Part shown: in pieces, positions 24,220 to 33,194 of the stretch
Position numbering within the stretch: the stretch's first letter is position 1
Layout of the letters: every line of letters begins with the position of its first letter
Origin: Rothia sp. P100
GTDB taxonomy: Bacteria > Actinomycetota > Actinomycetes > Actinomycetales > Micrococcaceae
NCBI RefSeq assembly: GCF_023712425.1
Contig: NZ_JAMAYG010000003.1
Span: forward strand, 124,001-188,000
DNA length: 64,000 nucleotides
Direction: 5' to 3'
The notes under the pieces: model-generated
The model's database searches: none
Told to the model about the DNA's origin: nothing
What the model saw: only the letters and a program-made list of their open reading frames with translations
Translations under genes and position numbers: made by a program

Positions 24220-25692
24220 TTATGCCTCCTTCTTGGGGCGGGAAATCTCGCGAGCAGCGCGCTCGGCGGCGTGGGCTGCGGCATCTGCCTCCAGTGCTTC
24301 TTTCTGCGCTAGGGCTTCTGCCTCAGCGGCTGCACGGCGTTCGACCAGCTGATCAGCGCTAGCAACGCCCACGGTTTCACCGGCGTAGTTGCGCCCGGAC
24401 GCATGGGTGAGTGCCTGGTCTAGGTCCCAGATGATGTCCTCGGGGTCTTCGAGACCCACCGAAATGCGAATCAAATCTTCGTTGACGCCACCGGCGGCCA
24501 GCTGCTCGGGGGTAAGTTGCTGGTGGGTGGTGGACGCCGGGTGCAACACCAGCGTGCGGGCATCCCCGATGTTAGCCAGGTGGGAGGCCAACTGCAGGGC
24601 ACCGATGAACTCGGCACCAACGTCTCGGCCACCAGCTTTCTCGGTGGCGGCAACACCAAAGGAGAAAACCGAGCCTACGCCCAGCGGCAGGAGTTGCTGA
24701 CCGCGCTCGTAGTGGGGGTGGGTGGGCAGGCCAGCGTAGTTGACGTAGGAGATGCGGGGGTCAGCATCTAGCCACTCGACTACGGCGCGCGCATTTGCCA
24801 GGTGGGCGTCCATGCGCTGCGCCAGGGTCTCAACGCCCTGCAGCAGGTTGAAAGCTGACTGGGCGGGTAGAGAGGGGCCGAAGTCGCGCAGCTGTTCGCT
24901 GCGTAGCTTGGTCAGGAAGCCGTATTCGCCGAAGTTACCCCACCAGGAAATGTTGTTGTAGGAGGGCACCGGCTCGGTCATGGTGGGGAACTTGCCGTTA
25001 CCCCAGTTGAAGCGGCCAGATTCAACCACGACACCGCCCAGGGTGGTGCCGTGACCGCCCAGGAACTTGGTCACCGAGTGAATCACAATGTCAGCCCCAT
25101 GCTCAATGGGACGGATCAGGTAAGGGGTGGAGAGGGTCGCATCGACCACCAGGGGGATATCGTTCTCATGGGCGACAGCTGCCAGGCCGGGCAGGTCAGC
25201 AATCTGGCCCGAGGGGTTAGCAACGATTTCAGTGTAGAGCGCCTTGGTCTCGGGGCGGATAGCAGCGGCGTAGTCGGCAGGGTCAGTGCCATCGACAAAG
25301 GTGGTTTCGATACCGAAGCGGCGCAAGGAGACATCTAGCTGGGTGATGGTGCCGCCGTAAAGGTTGGAGGACGCCACGATGTGGTCCCCCGCCTGGCAGA
25401 GGGCAGCGAAGGTAATGAACTCTGCAGCCATACCCGAAGCAGTAGCAACAGCACCGATACCGCCCTCTAGCGAGGCGATACGTTCTTCGAGGGCTGCCAC
25501 CGTGGGGTTACCCAGACGCGAGTAGATATTGCCGTACTTTTGCAAGGCAAAAAGGTTAGCGGCGTCGTCCGCGTCCTTAAAAACGAAGGAGGTGGACTGG
25601 TAGATGGGCACGGCGCGCGCCCCGTGCTCAGCATCGGGGGTGCCGCCAGCGTGCAGGGCGCGGGTGCGGAAGCCAAAGGTATGCTCGGCCAC
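24220..25692 (-). CDS. metY: O-acetylhomoserine sulfhydrylase (aminocarboxypropyltransferase)
   Basis: This PLP enzyme converts O-acetylhomoserine and sulfide to homocysteine and acetate. Diagnostic blocks are GFRTRALHAGGTPD, YSRLGNPT, ATASGMAAEF, the PLP lysine in HSVTKFLGGHGT and the large central region typical of MetY (NWGNGKFPTMTEPVPSYNNISWW). GTG at 25692 is preferred to the ATG at 25725 because AAGGAG stands 6 bp before it. The last 60 or so residues (after WDLDQALTHA) are an extra alanine/glutamate-rich helix (RRAAAEAEALAQKEALEADA), probably coiled-coil, beyond the usual 430-residue length. It leads a two-gene operon with a CoA-binding protein. Confidence 0.92.
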   Translation of the reverse strand: MAEHTFGFRTRALHAGGTPDAEHGARAVPIYQSTSFVFKDADDAANLFALQKYGNIYSRLGNPTVAALEERIASLEGGIGAVATASGMAAEFITFAALCQAGDHIVASSNLYGGTITQLDVSLRRFGIETTFVDGTDPADYAAAIRPETKALYTEIVANPSGQIADLPGLAAVAHENDIPLVVDATLSTPYLIRPIEHGADIVIHSVTKFLGGHGTTLGGVVVESGRFNWGNGKFPTMTEPVPSYNNISWWGNFGEYGFLTKLRSEQLRDFGPSLPAQSAFNLLQGVETLAQRMDAHLANARAVVEWLDADPRISYVNYAGLPTHPHYERGQQLLPLGVGSVFSFGVAATEKAGGRDVGAEFIGALQLASHLANIGDARTLVLHPASTTHQQLTPEQLAAGGVNEDLIRISVGLEDPEDIIWDLDQALTHASGRNYAGETVGVASADQLVERRAAAEAEALAQKEALEADAAAHAAERAAREISRPKKEA

Positions 25693-25805
25693 GTGGTGCT
25701 CCTTGGAAAGGGGACAGGTCTTCACTCTTCATAGTGGTCTAGCCCTCACCAGATAAACAAGTGTTTCTCACGTTGCGTATTATGACGACGCGCGCCTACC
25801 GCCTG

Positions 25806-26441
25806 CTAGGTCACCGTGAGTTGCTGGACGAGGGTGGCGTTATCACGGGTGAAACCGCTGTCGGTCGTAAAGGAGGTCACGTAACCGGCGTAAAGAGTCA
25901 CTTCTTCTGCACTCCTTCCAACCATGCAGAGGCTGATTTCGCTCCCGGGCCAGGTGGCAGTTGCCTCATCTAAGAGCACTGGGTTGTTGGAAGGGCCGGT
26001 GAAGCTGGTGACATAGAGACGGTAGCCAGTGAGATCAGGAGTGACTCCCTGAGCTGTTGTTACCGTTTCTTCCACTAGCCGGGGTTCAGTCCACGACTCG
26101 GTGCAATCATCCAGCAGCTGGGGTTCTTGCGCAGAAGCGCACTCTGCGGGCACCGCAAAGTAGTAGTCCAGGCGTGCTAGCTGGGCGGTGGCGTCCACGG
26201 CCTGGCCGCTTTCGTAGCCTACTGAGAAGCCTGCTGGTTCCGGGGCTACCGGCAAATCAGTAAAGAGGTTAAGCACCCGGTTGCCATCGCTGTTCAAGGA
26301 CAGGCGACCACTCTGGCTGCTGGCATTGTAGTAGGCATAGTCGGATACCGCGTGGGCAGCTGGCGCGGAGATAGCCAGGGTGGCAGCACCTGACCAGGCG
26401 GCACCTTTAAGAGCTGTTCTTCGAGAAAATGCACTGTTCAT
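25806..26441 (-). CDS. Hypothetical secreted protein with Tat-like signal
   Basis: The 211-residue product starts MNSAFSRRTALKGAAW with an SRRxxLK twin-arginine motif and a cleavable-looking AAHA site near residue 30. The mature part has no recognised domain; it contains two cysteines in a short span (AECASAQEPQLLDDC) and one later (LCMVG). It is likely all-beta and extracellular. ATG 26441 follows GGTGG. It is a single gene with unknown function. Confidence 0.65.
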   Translation of the reverse strand: MNSAFSRRTALKGAAWSGAATLAISAPAAHAVSDYAYYNASSQSGRLSLNSDGNRVLNLFTDLPVAPEPAGFSVGYESGQAVDATAQLARLDYYFAVPAECASAQEPQLLDDCTESWTEPRLVEETVTTAQGVTPDLTGYRLYVTSFTGPSNNPVLLDEATATWPGSEISLCMVGRSAEEVTLYAGYVTSFTTDSGFTRDNATLVQQLTVT

Positions 26442-26751
26442 ATTTCCACCCTAATAAAAGTCGGGTCAGAATGCTTGCCTGACCAGTGCATACGGAGGCT
26501 TATGTGTAATGTGGTTTTATACAAAAGTGGGGACACAACCCGCGGGGTGTGGGCTTTCTGAGGGCACGTAAGGCGAGATTCTGGCTCCTGCGCCCAAGAA
26601 ACACCGCCCGGCGTCCACCCTTAGGTTCTATGACCAAAATCCCCAGCTGACTCACCAGCACGCTTCTGACTTTTCCCACGTAAGTAAGCAAGAATGAATA
26701 CAGTTTTTCTGGCGAGGGATAAGCCCGCCTCTAGCATGAAAGAGGGCATGC
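26442..26751. other. Intergenic region without a supported gene
   Basis: This divergent spacer separates the hypothetical secreted protein gene from the DedA gene. The only sizeable reading frame is a 63-codon minus-strand one (26500-26691) that is basic and lacks a ribosome-binding site or recognisable features, so it is not called. Promoters for both flanking genes must lie here, but no convincing -35/-10 pair is singled out. Confidence 0.5.
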
Positions 26752-27378
26752 ATGCTCCAAAATATTATTGACTGGATCATCTCGGTCATGGAGGCCATCG
26801 GTTCACCGGGTGTAGGTCTAGCGGTGTTCCTTGAGAACGTCTTCCCGCCTATCCCCTCTGAAGTTATTTTGCCGCTGGCAGGTTTCACCTCCTCACAGGG
26901 GTCCATGAACGTGGTAGCCGCTTTCATCTGGGCAACCGCCGGTTCCCTTGCCGGCGCCTACTTTCTCTACTATGTCGGTGCCGCCATTGGCGCTGAGCGT
27001 CTACGCAAAATTGCGGCATGGATGTGGCTGGTCAAGGTCGATGACGTCGATAAGGCCCTCGCTTGGTTCGACCGCTACGGCAAGGTCTCTATCCTGCTCG
27101 GTCGCCTCATCCCCGGCGTGCGTTCCCTCATCTCAGTTCCCGCCGGCATCGACCGCATGCACCCCCTCACCTTCGGTCTCTACACCCTAGCTGGTTCAGC
27201 CGTGTGGAACGCCCTGCTCATCTGGTTGGGTTGGATTCTGGGTGAAAACTGGCACGCCGTAGAACACGTCATCGACCAGTACTCCACCGTGGTCTACGCA
27301 GTCATCGCCCTAGCCCTGCTTGCCTGCCTGGTATGGCTTATCCGCCGCGCTATGCACGAGAAGCACGACGTCGCCTAA
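26752..27378 (+). CDS. DedA-family membrane protein
   Basis: The 208-residue protein has the DedA/SNARE-associated pattern: FLENVFPPIPSEVILPLAGF near residues 26-46, then GSLAGAYFLYYVGAAIG and the conserved arginines in FDRYGKVSILLGRLIPGVRSLISVPAGI. DedA proteins are membrane proteins of the DedA/VTT superfamily, linked to lipid (undecaprenyl phosphate) flipping and envelope homeostasis. The start ATG follows GAGGG. A strong terminator follows at 27389-27423, so it is separate from the carotenoid operon. Confidence 0.93.
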   Translation: MLQNIIDWIISVMEAIGSPGVGLAVFLENVFPPIPSEVILPLAGFTSSQGSMNVVAAFIWATAGSLAGAYFLYYVGAAIGAERLRKIAAWMWLVKVDDVDKALAWFDRYGKVSILLGRLIPGVRSLISVPAGIDRMHPLTFGLYTLAGSAVWNALLIWLGWILGENWHAVEHVIDQYSTVVYAVIALALLACLVWLIRRAMHEKHDVA

Positions 27379-27388
27379 AATAATAAAG

Positions 27389-27423
27389 AAGGACGCCGCA
27401 CCCGGGCCGGGTGCGGCGTCCTT
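27389..27423 (+). terminator. Intrinsic terminator after dedA
   Basis: Perfect 15-base arms (AAGGACGCCGCACCC and complement) with a 5-base loop are followed by ACTTTTA. It belongs to a family of GGACGCC-based terminators repeated at 33144, 34565 and 38090. Confidence 0.85.
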
Positions 27424-27546
27424 ACTTTTAAAGAGGAAAAACCACTTTACCTTGGGTAAATAATAAAAAAGGGTGGGTGTTGAACGCTTCAGACCGGCCA
27501 AAAACAAGTAGTCTTCTGATAATCGCTCCTGGGAGGATATGAACTT

Positions 27547-28080
27547 ATGGACGTCGTGCTAGTCGACGAGCAGGGTCAGCCTGTAGGCGTCGCGCCCAAA
27601 AATATGGTGCACACAGCTGAAACGCCCTTACATCTTGCGTTTTCGTGTCATGTGCTCAACGGGAACGGGGAAGTTCTGATGACCCGCCGGGCCTTGAGCA
27701 AGAAAACCTGGCCCGGGGTATGGACCAATTCTTTCTGCGGTCACCCCACGCCCGGTGAAAGTATCACAGACGCACTAACACGCCACGCACGGGGAGAACT
27801 CGGTGCCACGCTAGAGAAGGTAAGCATCGAATTACCCGATTTCAGATATCGTGCCGTAGATGCCAGCGGTGTAGTTGAAAACGAAGTATGCCCGGTCTTT
27901 ACCGCACATTTGAACGGTGGTCTGACCCCGCACCCGGCTGAGGTTCTAGAGTACCGTTGGGTTTCTCCATCCAACCTTAGGACTAGTCTTACCGCAACCC
28001 CTTGGGCCTTTAGCCCCTGGCTCACCTTACAGGCGCCTCTGATGGAACTCTATTCAAACTCCGCTGCAGAAAAGGGCTAA
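27547..28080 (+). CDS. idi: Isopentenyl-diphosphate delta-isomerase (type I)
   Basis: The 177-residue Nudix-fold enzyme interconverts IPP and DMAPP, supplying the carotenoid pathway. The catalytic cysteine is in NSFCGHP and the catalytic glutamate in ENEVCPVF; TRRALSKKTWPGVW is the family's binding segment. The start at 27547 follows GGGAGG. It opens a seven-gene operon in which every junction is overlapping or within 3 bp, except the first (2 bp). Confidence 0.95.
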   Translation: MDVVLVDEQGQPVGVAPKNMVHTAETPLHLAFSCHVLNGNGEVLMTRRALSKKTWPGVWTNSFCGHPTPGESITDALTRHARGELGATLEKVSIELPDFRYRAVDASGVVENEVCPVFTAHLNGGLTPHPAEVLEYRWVSPSNLRTSLTATPWAFSPWLTLQAPLMELYSNSAAEKG

Positions 28081-28082
28081 CA

Positions 28083-29138
28083 GTGGTAGCTCCACCGGTA
28101 AAAACCCAGCAGTCCTTTGAAAACTACCTTTCCCAGCTTGTTGAGTTAAATACTCGATCAGCGGTTTCTATGGGGCCGCTCTATGAGCAACTATGGTTGA
28201 GTATTGCAACGCTCAGCGCATCGGGTAAACGAATCCGCCCCACCCTGCTTCTCACCGTATTTGACGCCTACGATGGAATCGCTCATGATGCCGCACTAAA
28301 AAGCGCTGCTGCGCTAGAACTATTGCACATCGCTCTGCTGATGCACGATGACATTGTTGATCAGGATCTTGAGCGCCGCGGTCACCCCAACTCTATTCAG
28401 GTTTTTCGGGATGCCGCCCTGCATGAAAACCATCCATCTAATATCGCTCAGCGCTGGGGTGAGGCTAACGCTCTGCTAGGAGGGGATCTGCTGATTTCCC
28501 TTGCCTACAAGCTTATGGCCTTAATCGATGCTCCTTTCGAGGTGAGAGAGCACTTGCTATCTGTTTTTGAGGAGAGCGTGCAGTATGCAGCGAGTGGGGA
28601 ACAGCTAGATTTGGCGTATGGGCTGGGTATTAGAACCCCAACCCTTGAGGATTTGCGGACGATGATGCATCGGAAGACGTCTGTCTACAGTTTTCAAGCC
28701 CCGCTCCTGATGGGGGCTATTCTGGCTTATGCACCACCAGCCCACCTTCACACGCTTTCTCGCATTGGCGACACCCTAGGGCAGATTTTTCAGATAACCG
28801 ATGACCTCCTGGGCGCCTTCGGGAACCCTTCAGTAACCGGAAAGTCAGCCAGCACCGATATTGTGCAGGGCAAAGAAACGATGCTTATTGTCTACGCCCG
28901 GCAGCATGAGGGATGGGAGGAATATCGGCATTTGTGGGCTGACCCTAACGCCACAGAGGAACAAATAGATAGTTTCAGAGCATTTTTGGTAGCTAGTGGT
29001 TCGCGCCAGCGCACCGAGGAATTAGTTAACACCTACATCAGCTCATGTTCACAGGAGATTCGACAGGCACAGTTTCCCCCCGCTCTGCAAGAACATCTTC
29101 TAGCCTTTACCACCACTCTAGGGGGTCGTCTCTCATGA
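28083..29138 (+). CDS. crtE: Geranylgeranyl diphosphate synthase (polyprenyl synthetase)
   Basis: The 351-residue trans-prenyltransferase makes the C20 precursor for phytoene. The first aspartate-rich motif is MHDDIVDQDLERRG and the second is QITDDLLGAFGN. GKRIRP near residue 45 binds diphosphate. Start GTG 28083 lies 2 bp after the idi stop. The chain length is inferred from the gene's place next to crtB; the sequence alone would also allow a farnesyl or longer synthase. Confidence 0.92.
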   Translation: MVAPPVKTQQSFENYLSQLVELNTRSAVSMGPLYEQLWLSIATLSASGKRIRPTLLLTVFDAYDGIAHDAALKSAAALELLHIALLMHDDIVDQDLERRGHPNSIQVFRDAALHENHPSNIAQRWGEANALLGGDLLISLAYKLMALIDAPFEVREHLLSVFEESVQYAASGEQLDLAYGLGIRTPTLEDLRTMMHRKTSVYSFQAPLLMGAILAYAPPAHLHTLSRIGDTLGQIFQITDDLLGAFGNPSVTGKSASTDIVQGKETMLIVYARQHEGWEEYRHLWADPNATEEQIDSFRAFLVASGSRQRTEELVNTYISSCSQEIRQAQFPPALQEHLLAFTTTLGGRLS

Positions 29139-30013
29139 ATCACACTGACCGTCTGGGGCTTTATTCCTTAGCCGCGCGGCGTAGTAGCTACCCGGTGATT
29201 GGGGTGTACTCTAGCTCCTTTAGGCTGGCGAGTCTCATTTACCCGTCGGCTATGCGCACTTCTATCGCCTGCATTTATGCCCTGGTGAGAGTTGCCGATG
29301 AAATTGTTGATGGTACTGCTGCTGATGCCGGGCTCACCGTAAGCCAACAGCGCCAGGCTTTGGACGTGTTAGAACGTGAGGTCGAGTTTGCATTATCTAC
29401 CGGCTTCAGTAGCAATCTGGTGGTGCATGCCTTCGCCAGAGAGGCTCGTGCCTGCGGCATCACAGCTGACCTGACCCGGCCCTTTTTTGAATCCATGCGC
29501 GTGGATCTTGATGAGGTCAACTTCGACACCGATGAACAGTACCAGCGCTATATTTACGGTTCAGCTGAGGTTATCGGCCTGATGTGTCTCTGCATTTTTC
29601 TTAAAGATAATCCCTGCCCCCCTCTTCAGCGGCAGGAACTTGAGGGGGCGGCTCGAGCATTGGGTGCGGCCTTTCAGAAAATAAATTTCTTACGGGACTA
29701 CGCTGATGATTCAACTCGCCTGGGGCGAAACTATTTTCCTCACGTGGAGGGCAAACTTAATGAAGACTCCTTGGGGGTGATCATCGCCGATATCGAGCAG
29801 GATTTAGCACATGCACGCTCCGGTATCGACGCTCTGCCACGCCGTGCCCGGTACGCTGTCCGTAGCGCCACAGCTCTCTACAAGCACCTGCTTGAACAGC
29901 TTCAAGCGGCCTCCGTTCGTGATATTGAACATCGCCGTTTCTCTCTTTCCACCCCGACAAAATTACGGTTAATTGGCAAAGAACTGATGCCACTATCGAA
30001 AGCAACGCTATGA
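29135..30013 (+). CDS. crtB: Phytoene synthase
   Basis: The 292-residue squalene/phytoene synthase condenses two GGPP molecules to phytoene. The substrate-binding motifs are DEIVDG near residue 55 and DYADDSTRLGRNYFP near residue 190. The ATG at 29135 overlaps the crtE stop as ATGA; an upstream in-frame ATG at 29045 inside crtE is rejected because the family begins at this point and coupling is typical. The 3' end overlaps crtI by 4 bp. Confidence 0.94.
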   Translation: MNHTDRLGLYSLAARRSSYPVIGVYSSSFRLASLIYPSAMRTSIACIYALVRVADEIVDGTAADAGLTVSQQRQALDVLEREVEFALSTGFSSNLVVHAFAREARACGITADLTRPFFESMRVDLDEVNFDTDEQYQRYIYGSAEVIGLMCLCIFLKDNPCPPLQRQELEGAARALGAAFQKINFLRDYADDSTRLGRNYFPHVEGKLNEDSLGVIIADIEQDLAHARSGIDALPRRARYAVRSATALYKHLLEQLQAASVRDIEHRRFSLSTPTKLRLIGKELMPLSKATL

Positions 30014-31545
30014 AGCAGATTGTCATTATTGGTGCAGGTATTTCTGGTCTAGCGGCGGCCGCGCTGTTGGGACGTCAGGGGCACACCGTCACTCTTCTTG
30101 AAAAGAAAGAAACCACGGGAGGACGCGCGGGTTCCTGGGAAAAACAGGGTTTCAGGTTCGACACAGGCCCTTCTTGGTATCTGATGCCCGAAGTTTTTGA
30201 CCATTTTTACGAGCTGATGGGCAGCAGCACCTCTGAGCAGTTGGACCTCAGCCGCCTTGACCCAGGCTACCGCGCCTACTTCGAGGGCCAGCAAGAGCCT
30301 TTTGATTTAGCAGGAAACATTGAAGCATTTGAGTCGCTCGTGGCCTTAGACCCCGAGCACAGGGAGGGAATCACAGCTTACGTAGAATCAGCCCGCAATA
30401 CCTACAACATCGCTTTGAAGCGCTTTCTCTACGGATCTTTCCGTTCGGCTAAGGATTTAGTTCATCCCAGCGTCCTGCGCCGGCTCCCTCAACTGGTGGG
30501 ACTGCTCAGCCGCTCACTGGATCAGAAGATTCAGGCGCATACAGCAGACCCACGGATGCGCCGTGTACTGGGCTACCCGGCTGTATTTTTAGGTGGCTCG
30601 CCCCTAAAAACCCCCGCTATGTACCACCTGATGACGCATTTGGATGTAAATGCAGGGGTTCTCTACCCACAGGGTGGATTCAATCGCGTGGTAGAGAGCA
30701 TCGAGACCTTAGCCCGCCAGTCCAGGGCAACTATCATTACCGGCGCTGATGCCCAAAAGATACTGGTGGACGAGGGCGTAGCAAGGGGTGTTGAATATAT
30801 CGACAGCTCAGGTGAGAGCCATCGTATCTACGGGGATACCGTGGTAGCAGCGTGTGACCTACATTTTGTGGAACATCAGCTTCTTGACAAAGAAAACCGC
30901 GATCATAGCGAGCGCTGGTGGGCTAAGGCAGACAGTGGACCTGGAGCGGTGCTCGCGATGCTGGGCGTTGAAGGGGAGCTTCCAGAGCTGGCGCACCACA
31001 CACTCTTTTTTGCTGATGACTGGGAAAAAGGCTTTGCTGAGCTTGAAGGCAACACGCTACCTGAAACCCCATCAATTTATATCGGTAAGCCCAGCGCTTC
31101 TGATGCGTCAGTTGCCCCTGACGGTTATGAAAACTTATTTGTACTAATTCCCGTGGCTGCACGCCCAGAATTCGGCCACGGTGGTGAAGACGGTACCGGA
31201 GACGAGCAGATTGAATGCTTTGTAGACCGAGCCATTGAGCAGGTAGCAGAGTGGGCTGATATTCCTGACTTAGCTGAGCGTATAGTGGTACGCCGTACCG
31301 TGTCACCTGCAGATTTTCAGCATGAACTGGGGGCATGGAAAGGCACCGCTTTGGGGCCTTCTCACATCCTCACCCAGAGCGCGGTCTTCCGTGCTAGCAA
31401 TAAGTCCAAGAAGGTAAAGAACCTGCTCTTTGCCGGCTCATCTACAATCCCCGGAATTGGGGTACCCATGTGTCTAATTAGTGCTGAGCTAGTGGTCAAA
31501 GAAATTATGGGTGATAAAAGCATGAAGGCGTTGAAGAGCGTATGA
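30010..31545 (+). CDS. crtI: Phytoene desaturase
   Basis: The 511-residue FAD enzyme performs the four desaturations from phytoene to lycopene. It opens with the dinucleotide-binding fold VIIGAGISGLAAAALLG and ends with the CrtI signature (NLLFAGSSTIPGIGVPM). FDTGPSWYLMPEVF near residue 54 is also diagnostic. ATG 30010 overlaps the crtB stop codon, and the end overlaps crtYe, both consistent with one tightly coupled transcript. Confidence 0.95.
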   Translation: MKQIVIIGAGISGLAAAALLGRQGHTVTLLEKKETTGGRAGSWEKQGFRFDTGPSWYLMPEVFDHFYELMGSSTSEQLDLSRLDPGYRAYFEGQQEPFDLAGNIEAFESLVALDPEHREGITAYVESARNTYNIALKRFLYGSFRSAKDLVHPSVLRRLPQLVGLLSRSLDQKIQAHTADPRMRRVLGYPAVFLGGSPLKTPAMYHLMTHLDVNAGVLYPQGGFNRVVESIETLARQSRATIITGADAQKILVDEGVARGVEYIDSSGESHRIYGDTVVAACDLHFVEHQLLDKENRDHSERWWAKADSGPGAVLAMLGVEGELPELAHHTLFFADDWEKGFAELEGNTLPETPSIYIGKPSASDASVAPDGYENLFVLIPVAARPEFGHGGEDGTGDEQIECFVDRAIEQVAEWADIPDLAERIVVRRTVSPADFQHELGAWKGTALGPSHILTQSAVFRASNKSKKVKNLLFAGSSTIPGIGVPMCLISAELVVKEIMGDKSMKALKSV

Positions 31546-31907
31546 ATTGGCTCTATCTTTTAGCACTTTTAGGCTCCATCGCTGGCATGATGATTCTGGA
31601 TGCCCGGTTTAAGGTGGCGCTCTTCCAGAGGGCCCTTAGTACCGTGCTGATGGTAGGTTTTGGGGTGGCTGCCCTAATCATCGTCGACTTGTATGCCATA
31701 GAGCACGCTATTTTTGTTCGGGGTGAGTCACCTTATCTTCTGGGCATCTGGCTCACCCCGCATATACCCCTTGAAGAACCTATTTTTCTGGCTTTTCTGA
31801 GTTACTGCACCTTGGTCATTTATGGGTTGCTCAACAGATGGGCAGAAACTCGACGAGGACAAGAAGGCTTAGCTCCTAACGATTCAGCCAGCGAGGTGCA
31901 GGTGTGA
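31542..31907 (+). CDS. crtYe: Lycopene cyclase subunit (CrtYe/CrtYg type)
   Basis: The 121-residue membrane protein has three hydrophobic helices and a PLEEPIF motif in the last, as in one half of the actinobacterial heterodimeric lycopene/C50 cyclase. It pairs with the next gene. Whether the rings are epsilon (decaprenoxanthin) or gamma (sarcinaxanthin) cannot be told from sequence. It overlaps both neighbours by 4 bp. Confidence 0.88.
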   Translation: MNWLYLLALLGSIAGMMILDARFKVALFQRALSTVLMVGFGVAALIIVDLYAIEHAIFVRGESPYLLGIWLTPHIPLEEPIFLAFLSYCTLVIYGLLNRWAETRRGQEGLAPNDSASEVQV

Positions 31908-32245
31908 GCCCCTATAGCCAGCTGGCATTGATCGTCGTCGGGCTAGCGGTTGCCCTCACCCTACTCGGAGCGGTGGTTCTGCGCCGTCAGTCTCAGCGTT
32001 TACCGTTGGCGGCTATGGCTCTCACCTTGTTGGTGATGCTGACCCTTACCTTGATCTTCGATAACATCATGATCGCTGTTGATTTATGTCGATATCCCGA
32101 AGAGAACTTCTCCAATATCACACTAGGCCTCGTACCACTGGAAGATTTTAGCTACCCCATCTTCACCGCTCTGGTGTTGCCTATGTGGTTCGAAGTCCTC
32201 AATAAAAGATTCGCTCGCCAGAGACCCCCACAGAAAGCGAGCTAG
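31904..32245 (+). CDS. crtYf: Lycopene cyclase subunit (CrtYf/CrtYh type)
   Basis: The 113-residue membrane protein is the second half of the heterodimeric cyclase, with three hydrophobic helices and the PLEDFSYPIF motif. The start is GTG 31904, overlapping the end of the first subunit gene. Both subunits are required for cyclase activity in related systems. Ring type is open, as for its partner. Confidence 0.88.
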   Translation: MSPYSQLALIVVGLAVALTLLGAVVLRRQSQRLPLAAMALTLLVMLTLTLIFDNIMIAVDLCRYPEENFSNITLGLVPLEDFSYPIFTALVLPMWFEVLNKRFARQRPPQKAS

Positions 32246-32247
32246 CG

Positions 32248-33123
32248 GTGACAGTATTATCTCTGTTCCAGCGGCTCTTCGTTGCCTCACGCCCCATTAG
32301 TTGGGTCAACACTGCATACCCTTTCGCTCTGACCTACTACCTCTTGACCGGTTCCGTTGATCTCACGCTAGTGGTTGGCACCTTCTTCTTCCTCGTACCC
32401 TACAATCTGGTCATGTACGGGGTTAATGACGTCTTCGATTACGCCTCAGACCTCGCTAACCCCCGCAAAGGAGGGGTTGAGGGAGCTCTGCTTCCTCCTG
32501 AAAGTCACCGGGCAGTCTTGCTGGCCTGCGGTCTGTGTTCCCTACCATTCCTCCTCTATCTTTGGTGGGTGTCACCGCTAGTAGCCGGCCTTTTCTTAGC
32601 CTTACTAATGCTCGATGTGGTGGGCTATTCCATGCCTCCCTTGCGCACCAAAGAACGTGCATTTTTAGACTCCTTGACTTCCAGCATCCACTTCGTGGGC
32701 CCAGCCGTCTATGCCGTCTTCTTGACTGGCACCCCCTGGTCTGCCTCACTTATATTCATCATGGTGAGTTTTTTAGCCTGGGGCATGGCAGCTCATGCTT
32801 TTGGGGCAGTGCAAGATATCCTCCCAGACCGTACAGCGGGGCTCAGCTCTATCGCCACCGTGCTCGGTGCCTGTACCACGGTACGCCTGGCCATAAGCTT
32901 CTGGGCCCTCAGTGGGCTTTTGTTACTCCTCGTGGGCTGGCCCATCAGCCTTCTCGCTGTTCTAGTCACTCCCTACATTGCGATGGCAGCACCCTTTATA
33001 CACATCACCGACGACACCTCTATGAAAACCAATCGAGGCTGGCGCCATTTTCTGTGGATTAACTACAGCGTAGGTTTCCTGCTCACCCTCTTCATCATTG
33101 CAATCCACCTCATCGCAGACTAA
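32248..33123 (+). CDS. crtEb: Lycopene elongase (UbiA-type prenyltransferase)
   Basis: The 291-residue UbiA-family membrane enzyme adds two C5 units to lycopene to give a C50 chain (flavuxanthin-type) before cyclisation. The aspartate-rich NDVFDYASD near residue 60 and a second DILPDRTAG near residue 190 are the metal/diphosphate sites. GTG 32248 lies 2 bp after the cyclase stop. It is the last gene of the operon; no glucosyltransferase (crtX) follows, so the pigment may be unglycosylated unless a gene elsewhere acts. Confidence 0.92.
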   Translation: MTVLSLFQRLFVASRPISWVNTAYPFALTYYLLTGSVDLTLVVGTFFFLVPYNLVMYGVNDVFDYASDLANPRKGGVEGALLPPESHRAVLLACGLCSLPFLLYLWWVSPLVAGLFLALLMLDVVGYSMPPLRTKERAFLDSLTSSIHFVGPAVYAVFLTGTPWSASLIFIMVSFLAWGMAAHAFGAVQDILPDRTAGLSSIATVLGACTTVRLAISFWALSGLLLLLVGWPISLLAVLVTPYIAMAAPFIHITDDTSMKTNRGWRHFLWINYSVGFLLTLFIIAIHLIAD

Positions 33124-33143
33124 ACCCTCATAAAACTCATGGC

Positions 33144-33176
33144 AGGACGCCGCACCCAGCCCGGGCGTGGCGTCCT
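33144..33176 (+). terminator. Intrinsic terminator of the crt operon
   Basis: AGGACGCC (33144-33151) pairs with GGCGTCCT (33169-33176), followed by CACTTTTCTT. It lies 21 bp after the crtEb stop and also faces the end of the converging RNase H-like gene, so it may serve both. Confidence 0.75.
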
Positions 33177-33194
33177 CACTTTTCTTGGGTTCAG

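Noticed and set aside
26500-26691. 63-codon minus-strand frame before dedA
   Set aside because: Basic composition, no ribosome-binding site, no domain.
29045-29134. Extended crtB start
   Set aside because: It lies inside crtE; the overlapping ATGA at 29135 is the expected coupled start.
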